Below, one piece after another: positions 19,406 to 28,585 of a DNA stretch of 64,000 nt (position 1 is its first letter; the number at the start of each line of letters is the position of its first letter). The position numbers and the translations under genes are program-made. Origin of the DNA: Phycisphaerales bacterium (GTDB taxonomy: Bacteria; Planctomycetota; Phycisphaerae; UBA1845; Fen-1342); the NCBI GenBank assembly GCA_016716475.1, contig JADJWG010000001.1, positions 248,001 through 312,000 on the forward strand. The letters are read 5' to 3'. Below the pieces are notes generated by a model. It was not told the origin of the DNA and did not search any database. It saw nothing but the letters and a program-made list of their open reading frames with translations.

Positions 19406-22129
19406 TTAGGCCGGTTCGGCTTCTGCCGGTGCCGTCGCGGGCTGTGGTTCCTCCGCGGGCTTGCCCTGCGCGGTGCGCGCGGCGCGCAGCAACTCCGCGA
19501 AGCGTCCCTGCCACGGCTCGCCGCCCAGTTCCGGCCACCACACCCGCTCCTGCACAATCGCCGTCTCCACATCCGCGGCAGCACCCCGCGCCAGGGTCAG
19601 CCGCAACCAGTGGTAGCGCGCCTCCCAGTACTGCTCCGGTGCACGTTGCCGAATCGCCGCATCCCGTAACAGCACCCCCCACGCCTCGCGCGCCGCCTCG
19701 GCTTCCGCCGCCGAGGGTTCTGCCGGCAGCGCCGCCGTTAATACCTGCGCCCGCAGGAACAGGTGGTTACCGTTCTGTGGACTCTCCGTGAGCAGTGCCT
19801 CCACGAGTTCGAGCGCCAGCGCCAGGTCGCCCGCCAGGTACAACATCCGTGCCTTGCCGCTGCGCACCGCATCGCGATTGCCGGCGCGCGCGGCATCCGC
19901 TGAAACCCAGCGCTCCAACTCCTCGAAGGTCGCGACCGCATCGCGCGCCAGCGCCTCCGCGGACGCCCGCTCGCCGTCCCCCAGGAGCCGCTCGACCTCC
20001 TCCTGCATCCCGCGCGCCAGGGTCGCCAGCGTCGCACCCACCTGCTCTGGCGCGGCCGCCTGCAAATACTGGGCTACGATGGCGGCGGCCCGTTCGAACT
20101 CGCGCTGCCCGCGGTACGCCCGGATGCGCACAGCCAGCACGCGGCCAACCTGGTCGCTCTCGGGAAACGCCTGCTCGAAGTCCGCGACGGCGGCCAACGC
20201 CAGGTCGTAGGCACTGACACCCGGCCCAGCGAGCAACTCGCCGGCCGCGATCTGTGCATCCGCCGCCCAGCGCAGCACCGCTCTCGGATCGACGGCCTGC
20301 GGGGCCCGCTCGCGTGCCGCACGCGCGTACTGACGCAGCGCCTCCGCCGCCCGCTGCGCCGCCTGTGCGAACGATTCGCCCTCCACCTGTCCGCGGCTCG
20401 CCTCGACCGCGCGCCGCCGGCAAACTGCACTGCGGTACTGGGCCTCCTCCCGATAGCGAGACGCTTCCGGCACGCGGGCAAACTCCGCCGCGGCCTCTTC
20501 AAACCGCCCCGCCGCCTGTAGCGCCACCGGCAGCAGCCACAAGGCCTCGTCCCGCCGCGGGTGGTTCGCATAACGCGCCAGCAGGTTCTGCAAACTCGCG
20601 ATCAGTCGCTCGTAATCCGCCGACGCTTTGCTGCGCTCCGCCACCTTCCCCCACAGCGGGTACGCAAAGGTCGCGGCCTGTTCCGCTTTGGGGTGGCTCG
20701 CGTGTTCTGTCGCGAGCCGCTCGAAGGCCTCCGCGGCCGCGCGCTCGTCTTTCAGCAGGTACTGCACCCGGCCAAGTTCGAAGAGGATCTCACCCGCCAG
20801 CGTCGCATCCTCACTGGCCCGCGCCGCGGCCTCGCCCAACCTCACAAGCGCATCCGGGTAGCGCTTGGCATCGATCAGTTGTGACGCCGTGAACAGCAGC
20901 TCCAGCTCGCTCAACTCCCCCAGCGGGGTCCGCAGGTCCACGCTCTGCGCGATATAGATCTGCACGACCGCGGGCCATGGCCCACCACGCTGCGCCAATC
21001 GTCGGAACTTCGCGAGCCCGGACTCGCGGCTGCGCTGGGCCTTGGCAAGCAGCGCCGTAGCGGCCGGGCTGTTGCGGGCCTCGCGCCGTGAAGCATCCGC
21101 CTCCAGCAGGTAGCTGTTGGCGTCCCAGAGCTGGGCCAAGTTGATGTAGAACCGCGCCGCGCGCTCGTCGGCCGAGAGCTGCTCCGCATCCTTGTCCACC
21201 AGCGGGCGCAGCGTCGTCCGGGCCTCGTCGAATTTTTCACCGCGCAGTTGTGTCCGCGCCAGCTCATACCGCGCCTGGGCCGCGAGGGCCGGCGCCACAT
21301 CATCCTGAAACACGTAGGCGAAGCTGCGCTCCGCTTCCACCAGCTTGCCCTGCTCGCGCTGTGACATCGCCAGCGCCAGGGTACAGAGATATCGCATCGG
21401 TCCAGACTGACCCGAGTTCAGCAGCTCCTGGAAATTGCGCTCGGCCGTGGCGAGCCGGGTGCGTCGCTGCTCCCCGTCGCGCTCCTCAAGCACCCCGAGG
21501 TAGTAATAGCACCAGCCCAGGTTCAGCGTAATGTCAAGCCGCGCCTGCTGCACCACGTCGTACAGGCCCGCCGCGAGCAGTTCGTCCTCGTGTGCCGCGA
21601 TGTTCCGGGAAATCGGGTCGAGCGCCTGCTGCGCTGCATCGTACATCCCGCGCGCCCGTTCGAGCACCGATGTCAACTGCGCGCGATCCCCCCGGCGCCC
21701 GAGCGACAACTCAAACTCGTCGAGTTCGCGCGCCGCCGGCCCCCCCAGCAGCAGACCCGCCAACTCCGTCCGCGCAGCCGCAACACGCACCCGGTCAAGA
21801 ACACCACCGCGTTCCGCTGCGCGGACGAGGGCATCGATCCAGTCGTTGTAGCGCCGCTCCGCCTGTTCGAACGCCTGCGCACGGTCCGTCTCGCCGCGCG
21901 CTCGACGCGCACGGTTCGCCTGGGCCTGTGCCAGCCAGTGCTTCTGTTGCGGGGTAGCACCCGGGCCGAATTGCACCTCGAGGGTTTCGACCAATCCGCT
22001 GCGGATGGCCTGCTCCACCTCCGGCGGCGCCCCCGGCGATTCCTGGGCCGCAACCGGCATGCTTGCTACCCACGCGAGCCACATCGCCCCCCACCCGGCA
22101 GCCCAACTTGAGCGGTTACTTTTTTTCAC
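19406..22129 (-). CDS. Large secreted TPR-like repeat protein of the ExbB/ExbD operon
   Basis: A 907-residue exported protein. It starts at GTG 22129 (GGGGAG 7-8 nt upstream) with a signal peptide of Lys-Lys-Ser followed by a Trp/Ala-rich core ending at PVAAQES. The rest is almost wholly alpha-helical and Ala/Arg/Glu-rich, with degenerate TPR units such as YLLKDERAAAEAFERLA and AGRFEEAAAEFARVPEA. It is the last gene of a six-gene operon with ExbB/ExbD and a vWA protein, so it probably forms a periplasmic scaffold for that complex. No enzyme motif is visible. The Pro/Ala tail (ATAPAEAEPA) may be flexible. Confidence 0.8.
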   Translation of the reverse strand: MKKSNRSSWAAGWGAMWLAWVASMPVAAQESPGAPPEVEQAIRSGLVETLEVQFGPGATPQQKHWLAQAQANRARRARGETDRAQAFEQAERRYNDWIDALVRAAERGGVLDRVRVAAARTELAGLLLGGPAARELDEFELSLGRRGDRAQLTSVLERARGMYDAAQQALDPISRNIAAHEDELLAAGLYDVVQQARLDITLNLGWCYYYLGVLEERDGEQRRTRLATAERNFQELLNSGQSGPMRYLCTLALAMSQREQGKLVEAERSFAYVFQDDVAPALAAQARYELARTQLRGEKFDEARTTLRPLVDKDAEQLSADERAARFYINLAQLWDANSYLLEADASRREARNSPAATALLAKAQRSRESGLAKFRRLAQRGGPWPAVVQIYIAQSVDLRTPLGELSELELLFTASQLIDAKRYPDALVRLGEAAARASEDATLAGEILFELGRVQYLLKDERAAAEAFERLATEHASHPKAEQAATFAYPLWGKVAERSKASADYERLIASLQNLLARYANHPRRDEALWLLPVALQAAGRFEEAAAEFARVPEASRYREEAQYRSAVCRRRAVEASRGQVEGESFAQAAQRAAEALRQYARAARERAPQAVDPRAVLRWAADAQIAAGELLAGPGVSAYDLALAAVADFEQAFPESDQVGRVLAVRIRAYRGQREFERAAAIVAQYLQAAAPEQVGATLATLARGMQEEVERLLGDGERASAEALARDAVATFEELERWVSADAARAGNRDAVRSGKARMLYLAGDLALALELVEALLTESPQNGNHLFLRAQVLTAALPAEPSAAEAEAAREAWGVLLRDAAIRQRAPEQYWEARYHWLRLTLARGAAADVETAIVQERVWWPELGGEPWQGRFAELLRAARTAQGKPAEEPQPATAPAEAEPA

Positions 22130-22189
22130 ACCCTGCTCCCCAGCCCCAGACAGCCCCACAGCGGTCTGCCATGTGCGCCGCATTCGCCA

Positions 22190-22645
22190 TCAGACGCTCC
22201 CCGGGCGCAGACTCACGCCGAACTGCACGTTCGAAAAGCCCGCCCGCACAATCGCGTCCATCGCCTGGATGACATACTGCCAGCGCACCTGCGTCTCGGC
22301 CACGATCACCACGGGATTCTTCGGATCGGCGCCCGCCCGCCGACGATCCAGCAGGTACCGCCGCAGCAGATCGAAATCAGCCGACGGCAGCGCTTCGTCC
22401 CGCACGCGGATCGTCAGCGTCTCGTCACTCGAACCTCCCAGCGAAACGGCAATCGTGGGATTCACCTCGACCCGCGCCCCGGCGCCGGGACCACTGCTCG
22501 GATCCAGCTCTGTGCTGAGAATGCCCTGCCGTACCAGTTCGAACGACATGATGAGCAGAAAGAAAACCAGCAGCACCATGATGACGTCGACCAGCGGGGC
22601 GAGATTCGGGATGGCCTCGCCAGCCGGCTCCGGGGCTTTCCTCAT
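22190..22645 (-). CDS. ExbD/TolR-type biopolymer transport protein (second copy)
   Basis: A 151-residue protein with one N-terminal TM helix bearing the family's proton-carrying Asp: LAPLVDVIMVLLVFFLLIM near residues 16-34 (D20). The periplasmic domain has the usual 'ALPSADFDLLRRYLLDRRRAG' and 'VVIVAETQVRWQYVIQAMD' elements. In the ExbBD/TolQR/MotAB class, ExbD-type subunits move inside an ExbB ring, driven by protons. Its start overlaps the stop of the other ExbD copy by 4 nt. Two different ExbD proteins per operon are common in planctomycetes and myxobacteria. Confidence 0.9.
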   Translation of the reverse strand: MRKAPEPAGEAIPNLAPLVDVIMVLLVFFLLIMSFELVRQGILSTELDPSSGPGAGARVEVNPTIAVSLGGSSDETLTIRVRDEALPSADFDLLRRYLLDRRRAGADPKNPVVIVAETQVRWQYVIQAMDAIVRAGFSNVQFGVSLRPGSV

Positions 22646-23133
22646 GGGGGACCCTCCCCGTCGCCGTCCATCCGGGCGGCAAACACCACGTCCCTCACCT
22701 GGGCCAGTCCGCAGGCCCGCAGCACAACTTCGACGTGCTGATATGTCACCATCCGATCCGCCCGAATCACGCAGCGCAGCGTCGCTCCCCGGGCGACGGC
22801 CTGAGTCGCGCGCAGCTTCAGCAATGCCTCAATGTCCGCCGGCCGCAGGGCGCGCGGCACGATCCGCTCGCCATCCCAGTCGGCCACGACGTACTCGGCC
22901 ACCTCGTCCCCGTCAGCCACGCGCCGCACACTGATCGTCACGCGGTTGCCGAGGTCCGAGGAATCCACTTCCTGCGCCGCCAGCGCCCGCGGCAAATCGC
23001 GCACGTCCACGACCGTTGCTTCTGCGGCTACGATGTGTGCCGCCAGCAGGAAGAACACGATCAGGCACATCAGCACGTCAACCATCGGCGCAAGGTTCAG
23101 CGTCATGCTGGTCGGCTTCGGCGGACGCATCAT
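22642..23133 (-). CDS. ExbD/TolR-type biopolymer transport protein (first copy)
   Basis: A 163-residue inner-membrane protein. The single TM helix carries the conserved Asp in LAPMVDVLMCLIVFFLLAAH (about residues 14-33, D19). The periplasmic part ends with ATLRCVIRADRMVTYQHVEVVLRACG, the 'V.I.AD..V.Y..V..V...' signature of ExbD. It differs clearly from the second copy, so the two probably form a heterodimer inside the ExbB ring. It lies 35 nt after the ExbB gene. Confidence 0.92.
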   Translation of the reverse strand: MMRPPKPTSMTLNLAPMVDVLMCLIVFFLLAAHIVAAEATVVDVRDLPRALAAQEVDSSDLGNRVTISVRRVADGDEVAEYVVADWDGERIVPRALRPADIEALLKLRATQAVARGATLRCVIRADRMVTYQHVEVVLRACGLAQVRDVVFAARMDGDGEGPP

Positions 23134-23168
23134 GCTTGCGGCGCTCCTTTCGCGAACCGGTCCGCGGC

Positions 23169-23981
23169 CTACTCCCCTTCGGCCGTGCCCGGCGCCGGGG
23201 CCACACCCGCGCCGCGGGACGCCTTGGTCGTCGCCGGTGCCGTGGCCGCCCGCTCACCGCCGCTGCTGCTGCGTGCGGACGGGCGGAAGTACTCCAGCAA
23301 GTCGAGCACATCCACCGTCGCGCCGACTGTCAGCGATTCGATGCGGTTCCGGCACAGGCCAAAGAACCCGATGCCCACGATCGCCAGCGCGAGCCCCGCG
23401 AGTGTATTCACCAATGCCTTCGAAATACCTTCGGAAAGTCCCGCCGCGTCGGCTTGGCCGCCACTCGCGCCCAGGGTGCCAAACGCTTCGATCATGCCCC
23501 AGACCGTGCCCAGCAGGCCGAGGAGCGGCCCCAGGTTGCCCAGAATATTGAGGTACTCCGCCTTGCGGAACAGTTTGCCTCCCAGCAGTCCAGACTTCTC
23601 CACCGCCGCCGCGTGCATGGCGTCGAAGCCGTGCCGTGCGTGCTGCAATGCCGCGGTCATCGTCTGTGCAAAATAGGTGTGGCTCTCCCGCAGCTTGTCG
23701 AGGCATTCTCGGAAGTTGCGTTTCTCGATCTGCTCCCGCGCCCACTGCACCTGTTGCGGCGGCGCGATCGTCGCACGCCGTACAGCGACGAAGTGTTCCA
23801 CAATCAACGCAATCGCCGCAACCGATCCTGCGGCGATGAAGTAAGTCGGAATCTCGATCCCTTCCCAGAAGATGTCGAGAAACGACTTGCCACCCTCCGC
23901 GGCCCAGGCCGGCACCGCGCCCGCCGACAGCAGCAGACCCCATGCCGCGAAATGACCTCGTCGCACACCTGACCGTTTCAT
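23169..23981 (-). CDS. MotA/TolQ/ExbB proton channel protein
   Basis: A 270-residue protein with an N-terminal hydrophobic signal-like segment (AAWGLLLSAGAVPAWA), a TM helix (IPTYFIAAGSVAAIALIVEHF), a cytoplasmic helical loop, and the characteristic C-terminal pair of TM helices: LGNLGPLLGLLGTVWGMIEAF and ALVNTLAGLALAIVGIGFFG. The Gly-Pro-Leu and Thr residues are the family's pore signature. It forms the ring around the ExbD dimer. Start 23981 is preferred (GGGAG 5 nt upstream) over an in-frame Met six codons earlier. The C-terminus ends in a disordered Ala/Thr/Gly tail. Confidence 0.93.
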   Translation of the reverse strand: MKRSGVRRGHFAAWGLLLSAGAVPAWAAEGGKSFLDIFWEGIEIPTYFIAAGSVAAIALIVEHFVAVRRATIAPPQQVQWAREQIEKRNFRECLDKLRESHTYFAQTMTAALQHARHGFDAMHAAAVEKSGLLGGKLFRKAEYLNILGNLGPLLGLLGTVWGMIEAFGTLGASGGQADAAGLSEGISKALVNTLAGLALAIVGIGFFGLCRNRIESLTVGATVDVLDLLEYFRPSARSSSGGERAATAPATTKASRGAGVAPAPGTAEGE

Positions 23982-24050
23982 GCGCTCTCCCACTGGCAAC
24001 CCGGCCCCGCTCTCAACGCGCGGGGACCTCGATCTTTGGAGCTCGGCTCC

Positions 24051-25118
24051 TCACTGCATCAAATCCCGATTCGTCACGATCTTCGTCTCTCCGCCACTAC
24101 CCTCCGAGAGCCGCTTCAACCGCCGGACACCCGTCGTCTCGCGCTGGGTGCCGGGGGGATCGTCGAAGAAAATCTCATCGAACACGAGGCAGTAGATACG
24201 CGCCCGGATCGTCCGGTTCGTCGCCTCCACCTCCGTCACGACCCGATCATCAAAGAGCCCGTCGGACAGGAAGAACACCGCTTCCGGCTCCAGCAGCAGC
24301 GCCCGCTTCAAGGCGTTCAGCGGCTCGGTCCGGCCGCGCGGCCGCATTCCGTCGATCCAGCGGAAGAACTCGCGCCGGTTCTCCTCCGTCGCCGGCTCAA
24401 GCTTCGGCCGAAACGACTCCGTGCGGATCTGCTCGTTCTCGCTGAAAAACACGATCGCCCCGAACGTCTGCGACGGCCGCAGGCGGCTCACCGAGCGCTT
24501 CAATTCGCGGCGCAGGTCCGCCACTGTCGGGATGATCGAGCCGGAGAAATCAACCACAAACACGACCTTGTTCGCCCGGATACTCAGATCCCACATGCCG
24601 GCCTGGCCGAGACGCGCGCCCCCGCCCCCGAGGCCACCCCCCAGCCCGCCCGTGCCCGACTCGCCGGCGCCCCCGCCCGTGCCGATCAGGGACAAGGGGC
24701 CATCGCCGATACCCAGTCCGCCGTCGCCGCTTCCAGCCCCGGCCGCCGCGCTGCTGAGGTCACTGAAGTCCGGCGCACTCACATCGCTGAATGAAAGCAG
24801 ACTTTCGAGCGATTGGTCGTCCAGTGGATCGAGGGGTGTATCCAGCGCGGCCTGACTATCCCACTGAAACGCGCGGGCGAAGGCATCGCGATCGACCACG
24901 CTGCCTTCAAACTCGCCGATTTCAACCCGGGTCGGGCCCAGCGCTTCAAAGGTTTTGAACGCGAGAACCCCCACGAATGCCAGGTGAATCGCCGCACTCA
25001 CCACGACCGGCAGACCAAGGTGCATCACAGCGCGGAAGAACGGGTTGCGCTGTTCGCGATCCGCGAACGTATCGCCCGGGGGGGGCGGCGCTCCCGGCAC
25101 CTGTGGTTTCGTGGCCAT
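24051..25118 (-). CDS. TM-anchored von Willebrand factor A protein, TonB-like layout
   Basis: A 355-residue envelope protein. Start at ATG 25118 (AGGAG 7 nt upstream). One TM helix near residues 35-57 (LPVVVSAAIHLAFVGVLAF) is followed by an acidic, Ser/Asp-rich region, a long Gly-rich linker (about 125-175) and a C-terminal vWA domain. The MIDAS motif DxSxS is present as VVFVVDFSGSI (about 187-197), with T/D residues further on (RTEPLNAL, FLSDGLFDD). TonB and TolA also have an N-terminal TM helix and a long linker, and they also pair with ExbB/ExbD, so this protein may be the moving arm of the complex. The binding partner is unknown. Confidence 0.87.
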   Translation of the reverse strand: MATKPQVPGAPPPPGDTFADREQRNPFFRAVMHLGLPVVVSAAIHLAFVGVLAFKTFEALGPTRVEIGEFEGSVVDRDAFARAFQWDSQAALDTPLDPLDDQSLESLLSFSDVSAPDFSDLSSAAAGAGSGDGGLGIGDGPLSLIGTGGGAGESGTGGLGGGLGGGGARLGQAGMWDLSIRANKVVFVVDFSGSIIPTVADLRRELKRSVSRLRPSQTFGAIVFFSENEQIRTESFRPKLEPATEENRREFFRWIDGMRPRGRTEPLNALKRALLLEPEAVFFLSDGLFDDRVVTEVEATNRTIRARIYCLVFDEIFFDDPPGTQRETTGVRRLKRLSEGSGGETKIVTNRDLMQ

Positions 25119-25170
25119 CGGTCCGCTCCTGCGTACTGCCGCGGCGGCCGCTTCTTCCATAAACGCGTCG

Positions 25171-25581
25171 TCAGGCCGGGTCCAGCGGAGACGGTACCGC
25201 CGTCGGACGCACCCCACTCCCCGGAACGCCTCCAGCCCCCGCCACCTGCACGAACGTCATGCGCATCTCGTACAACACCTGGTCGAGAAGCCGCTTCTCC
25301 TCGTCCGTCAGGTTGCCCTTCGTCTTGTCCTCAAGCACCTGGAGCATATCGATGAAGTGTTTGGCAATCGGCAGGTTCGGCGGCATGCGCTGCCCGTCCG
25401 GCGTCGCCATCAGCCCCATGCCCGCAACCGCCTGCATCACGATCATGTTCAGCAATTCCGGGAAGCTCGGGTCCGGCAACTCCTGGGCGGCCTCCTCCTG
25501 TTGCGCCAGGCGCTCTTTCTCACGCTGCGCTTCGGCTTTCCAGTCGTCGTCAACGATGATTTTCTTTTCCGGTTCCGGCAT
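25171..25581 (-). CDS. DUF1844 family protein
   Basis: A 136-residue acidic cytoplasmic protein. The first 45 residues are charged (Glu/Lys/Gln); then comes the DUF1844 core: FPELLNMIVMQAVAGMGLM, MPPNLPIAKHFIDMLQVLE, KGNLTDEEKRLLDQVLYEMR. Function is unknown. It is the first gene after a good promoter and leads the operon of vWA, ExbB, ExbD and TPR proteins. Confidence 0.88.
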   Translation of the reverse strand: MPEPEKKIIVDDDWKAEAQREKERLAQQEEAAQELPDPSFPELLNMIVMQAVAGMGLMATPDGQRMPPNLPIAKHFIDMLQVLEDKTKGNLTDEEKRLLDQVLYEMRMTFVQVAGAGGVPGSGVRPTAVPSPLDPA

Positions 25582-25614
25582 GCTGCACCTGCCAAGTTGC
25601 GCTACCCCGGCCGC

Positions 25615-25643
25615 ACTATACTCGCGTCACGCACTTGAAACAA
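25615..25643 (-). promoter_or_regulatory. Promoter of the DUF1844/vWA/ExbB/ExbD operon
   Basis: On the minus strand TTGTTT (complement of 25638-25643), a 17-nt spacer and TATAGT (complement of 25615-25620). Transcription would start near 25608, about 27 nt before the DUF1844 ATG. No other strong promoter was seen before the end of the six-gene run. Confidence 0.65.
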
Positions 25644-25680
25644 CGCAAGTATCCGGGGCCTGGCCAAAACTCTTCACGCC

Positions 25681-26883
25681 TCACCCTGTCGCTTGCGGGG
25701 CGCGCGCTTTCTTCTCGCTCTCCGGCACATAAGCAACAGCCAAAGGCGAGCGGGGCCGCGTGTAACGGAGTGCGATCAGCCCAAGCAGGCCGACCACGCT
25801 GAGTGTCAGGGCGATGTACTGCGAGGCCGTCAAGCGCCCATATTGCGGGTTATCCGCGCGCAGTAACTCGAGCGTAAAGCGCGTCCACGGCTCGATCAGC
25901 AGGAAAAGGCAGATGATCTGCCCGTCCGCCCGCCGTTGCCAATAGGCCGCACCCAGGACCCCCGCCAACAAGCCCAGCGTGATGAACGAGTAAATCTGCG
26001 TCGGATGCACCGGCAGCGAGTGATGCGCCCGCGCCAAGTCTTGAAGCTGAACCAGCGTCAGATTGTGCCGCTGCAACTGCGTAAGAAAAATGCTGTTCGG
26101 GTCAGATGCGATCGCCCGGTCCACCCGCTCAATGCGCCGCAACGCCACCTGCCGGGCCTGCTCATTCTCCGCCGCCTGCAGCGCCACTCGCGCGGCCTCT
26201 CGCTCTTGCAGGCGCTCCCGCAAGGCCGCCCGGCTCTTCTCCAGACCGGCTTCCGTTACACTGAGAACTTCGCGCGGAATCAGCGCCGCTACTTCACCGC
26301 TCTGAAACGAGCCCTCCGAACCAAAAATCAACAACTGCTGCGGTACCGCCGCCCCGCTGCGTTGCTCCTTCCACTGCTGGTGCAGTGCGCTGCTGCCATA
26401 GGGGAATTCGACCGCCCACGGTAGCTCGCACACCCCCCCAAAGCAGCAGCCGTTGAGGAAACACCCCAGCCGACCAATCCCCATGCCGAGCGCGGCCGAT
26501 GGCGCCATGATGTCGAGGTACCAGCGGATCGAGTGTTTGTAACGCCACAGGTACAGGAGCGTAAACACGGTGACCGCGATGAATCCGCCGTAGACTTCCA
26601 GTCCGCCCTTGCTCACATCCAGCATGGCCCAGACCACATCCAACGGTGACCCGCGGTGCGCAAACTGGTTCCAGTACTGGATCACGTACATCAGCCGCCC
26701 GCCCGCCACGCCGCCGAAGATTGCAATGAATCCACAGTTCAACACCACGTCCGGGTTGGCGCCCGAGCGCTCCGCACGCTTGACGGCCCAGAGGATCGAC
26801 AGCAACATGCCGATCATCATCATCAGGCCATAGCCCGGAATCGCGAGATTGACCCCCGGGATCGTCCAGACAATCGGCATCAT
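25681..26883 (-). CDS. lgt: Prolipoprotein diacylglyceryl transferase with a large insertion
   Basis: A 400-residue polytopic enzyme that moves diacylglycerol onto the lipobox Cys of prolipoproteins. Family features: PGYGLMMMIG, GGVAGGRLMYVI with the conserved Arg, GGLEVYGGFIAV, the signature GRLGCFLNGCCFGG (about 137-150) and, at the end, LPVHPTQIYSF. Usual Lgt is about 260-300 residues. Here about 120 residues (165-285), largely a charged coiled coil (LRERLQEREAARVALQAAEN), separate the signature from HPTQIY. Start taken at the first Met of MMPIVWTIPG. It serves the lipoproteins in this window. It follows panC by 112 nt. Confidence 0.92.
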   Translation of the reverse strand: MMPIVWTIPGVNLAIPGYGLMMMIGMLLSILWAVKRAERSGANPDVVLNCGFIAIFGGVAGGRLMYVIQYWNQFAHRGSPLDVVWAMLDVSKGGLEVYGGFIAVTVFTLLYLWRYKHSIRWYLDIMAPSAALGMGIGRLGCFLNGCCFGGVCELPWAVEFPYGSSALHQQWKEQRSGAAVPQQLLIFGSEGSFQSGEVAALIPREVLSVTEAGLEKSRAALRERLQEREAARVALQAAENEQARQVALRRIERVDRAIASDPNSIFLTQLQRHNLTLVQLQDLARAHHSLPVHPTQIYSFITLGLLAGVLGAAYWQRRADGQIICLFLLIEPWTRFTLELLRADNPQYGRLTASQYIALTLSVVGLLGLIALRYTRPRSPLAVAYVPESEKKARAPQATG

Positions 26884-26995
26884 GGGCGTCGTGGCCCTCC
26901 AAAACTCAACCTCTTCACCGCAACCGGCAAATCCGGAAACGGCCGCATCGTAGGCGCGGCAGACACACCGGTCCAGCACATACCTCTTTCCACGC

Positions 26996-27835
26996 CTACA
27001 CGGTGACGTTGTCGATCAATCGGGTTCCACCGATCCGCACCGCCAAAGCCACCAGCACCGGTCGCGGCACCACCGTAACCGGCTGCAGCGTGTCCGGGTC
27101 CACCAGACTGATGTAGTCAATCGCTTCAGGTGCCGCGGTGGAGACGATCGCTTCCATCGCACCCCGCACTACCGTCGGGTCGGTCTCCCCCGCTTCGATC
27201 CGGCACCGGGCTTCCTCCAGGGCCTGCCACAACACAAGCGCCCGCGTTCGCGCCCCCCCCCGCAGGTATGCGTTGCGGCTGCTCATCGCGAGCCCATCCG
27301 GCTCCCGCACGGTCGGACAGCCGATGACTTCCACCGGCATGTCCAGGTCGCGCACCATCCGCCGCAGGACTGCAAGCTGTTGGGCGTCCTTCCGCCCGAA
27401 GTACGCCCGGTCGGGCTGCACGATGTGAAGCAGCTTGGCCACAACCGTGGCGACACCTTCAAAATGCCCCGGGCGATGAGGCCCACAGAGCGTCTCGGTC
27501 AACCGCGCGACGCGCACGGTTGTGACCGTATCCGGAGGGTACATCTCCTCGACCGACGGCGCAAAAACAAGTTCGACGCCCGCGGTACGGCAGAGTTCAA
27601 GATCGCGCCCCTCATCCCGGGGGTAGCGGGAGTAGTCCTCCTGCGGTCCAAACTGCGTGGGGTTGACGAAGATGCTCACAACCGGAAAGGTGCCGTCGCT
27701 CAGGGCGGCCGCCACCAGCGCCAAATGCCCCGCGTGCAGGTAGCCCATCGTCGGGACAAAGCCAATCGAACGGCCCGCCCGCCGAGCGGCCGCAACGGCT
27801 ATCCGCGCCGACCGAATGTCGCGTGTGATTTCCAT
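26996..27835 (-). CDS. panC: Pantoate--beta-alanine ligase
   Basis: A 279-residue cytoplasmic enzyme that joins pantoate and beta-alanine using ATP, the last step of pantothenate synthesis. Motifs: FVPTMGYLHAGHLALV (the HxGH nucleotide site), VVSIFVNPTQFGPQEDYSRYPR, HRPGHFEGVATVVAKL, PDRAYFGRKDAQQL and LAMSSRNAYL (KMSKS-like SSRN). Start taken at Met-27835 to give MEITRDIRSAR, as expected for the family; an upstream in-frame extension looks non-coding. No strong Shine-Dalgarno sequence is visible. Confidence 0.95.
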   Translation of the reverse strand: MEITRDIRSARIAVAAARRAGRSIGFVPTMGYLHAGHLALVAAALSDGTFPVVSIFVNPTQFGPQEDYSRYPRDEGRDLELCRTAGVELVFAPSVEEMYPPDTVTTVRVARLTETLCGPHRPGHFEGVATVVAKLLHIVQPDRAYFGRKDAQQLAVLRRMVRDLDMPVEVIGCPTVREPDGLAMSSRNAYLRGGARTRALVLWQALEEARCRIEAGETDPTVVRGAMEAIVSTAAPEAIDYISLVDPDTLQPVTVVPRPVLVALAVRIGGTRLIDNVTV

Positions 27836-27940
27836 GCGCACATTGCACCGCTTCGCGGCCCGACTGTCACGTCGGAAACCCGCTGGCCCCTTCCCCACCC
27901 GCCACTGCGCCTTACAATACACCACCAATTGACATCATGG

Positions 27941-28555
27941 ATGATCCTGATGGCCCGCGGCCACTTCCTCAATACGGCGCTGTTCTGGTGCATGTTCCTC
28001 GCCGGGGGCTTCGTCCTCGCTCCCTGCCTGCTTCTGCCCGCTTGGCTCGAACGCCAGGCCCAAATCGAGTTGCTACACGCCCGCCAGGCGCAGCTTGCCC
28101 AACTGCGTGACCGCTTGGTCGTGGCTGAGAAACAGATTGACTTTCTCCAGAATGACCCGGCATATATCCTGCGGATCGCACAGCGCGAATTCGGCTACAG
28201 CGCCGGGCCCCTCGCGCGCGAGGGCCTCGCCACCGGTGTGCCGCTCGCCGACGGCCAACTGGTGCTGCCCGACCCCGTCGCACCACCCGCCACCCCACGG
28301 CTCATGCCCGCTCTCTTACCGCCGACGCACCTGCCGGGCACGCAACCCGACCTCGCAACCTTCGTCCAACTCACTCTGGATCGCCACCCCCGCATCTGGT
28401 TCTTCGTCGACCCCTACACGCGCCCTACGCTCATGGCCTTGGGCGGCGGCCTCATCCTGTGCGCCCTCGTCCTGCTCGGGGATACGCGCCCACGCGCGGC
28501 AGTCGCACCCCGCCGACAACCGCCCCAGTCCACCGATACGGCACTCGAGGCGTGA
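27941..28555 (+). CDS. FtsB/DivIC-like septum formation initiator protein
   Basis: A 204-residue membrane protein. A TM helix (about 12-32) leads into a short coiled coil (ERQAQIELLHARQAQLAQLRD) and then the FtsB/DivIC-type tail IDFLQNDPAYILRIAQREFGYSAG, where the 'EFGYS' ending is typical. A second hydrophobic stretch (about 165-185) lies near the C-terminus, which classical FtsB lacks. It may help recruit late division proteins, though the second helix leaves that unsure. Start at ATG 27941; ATG 27950 is equally possible. TACAAT at 27913-27918 could be its -10. Divergent from panC. Confidence 0.65.
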   Translation: MILMARGHFLNTALFWCMFLAGGFVLAPCLLLPAWLERQAQIELLHARQAQLAQLRDRLVVAEKQIDFLQNDPAYILRIAQREFGYSAGPLAREGLATGVPLADGQLVLPDPVAPPATPRLMPALLPPTHLPGTQPDLATFVQLTLDRHPRIWFFVDPYTRPTLMALGGGLILCALVLLGDTRPRAAVAPRRQPPQSTDTALEA

Positions 28556-28585
28556 TACACCACCCTGAGCGGTATGCGGCCGAAC

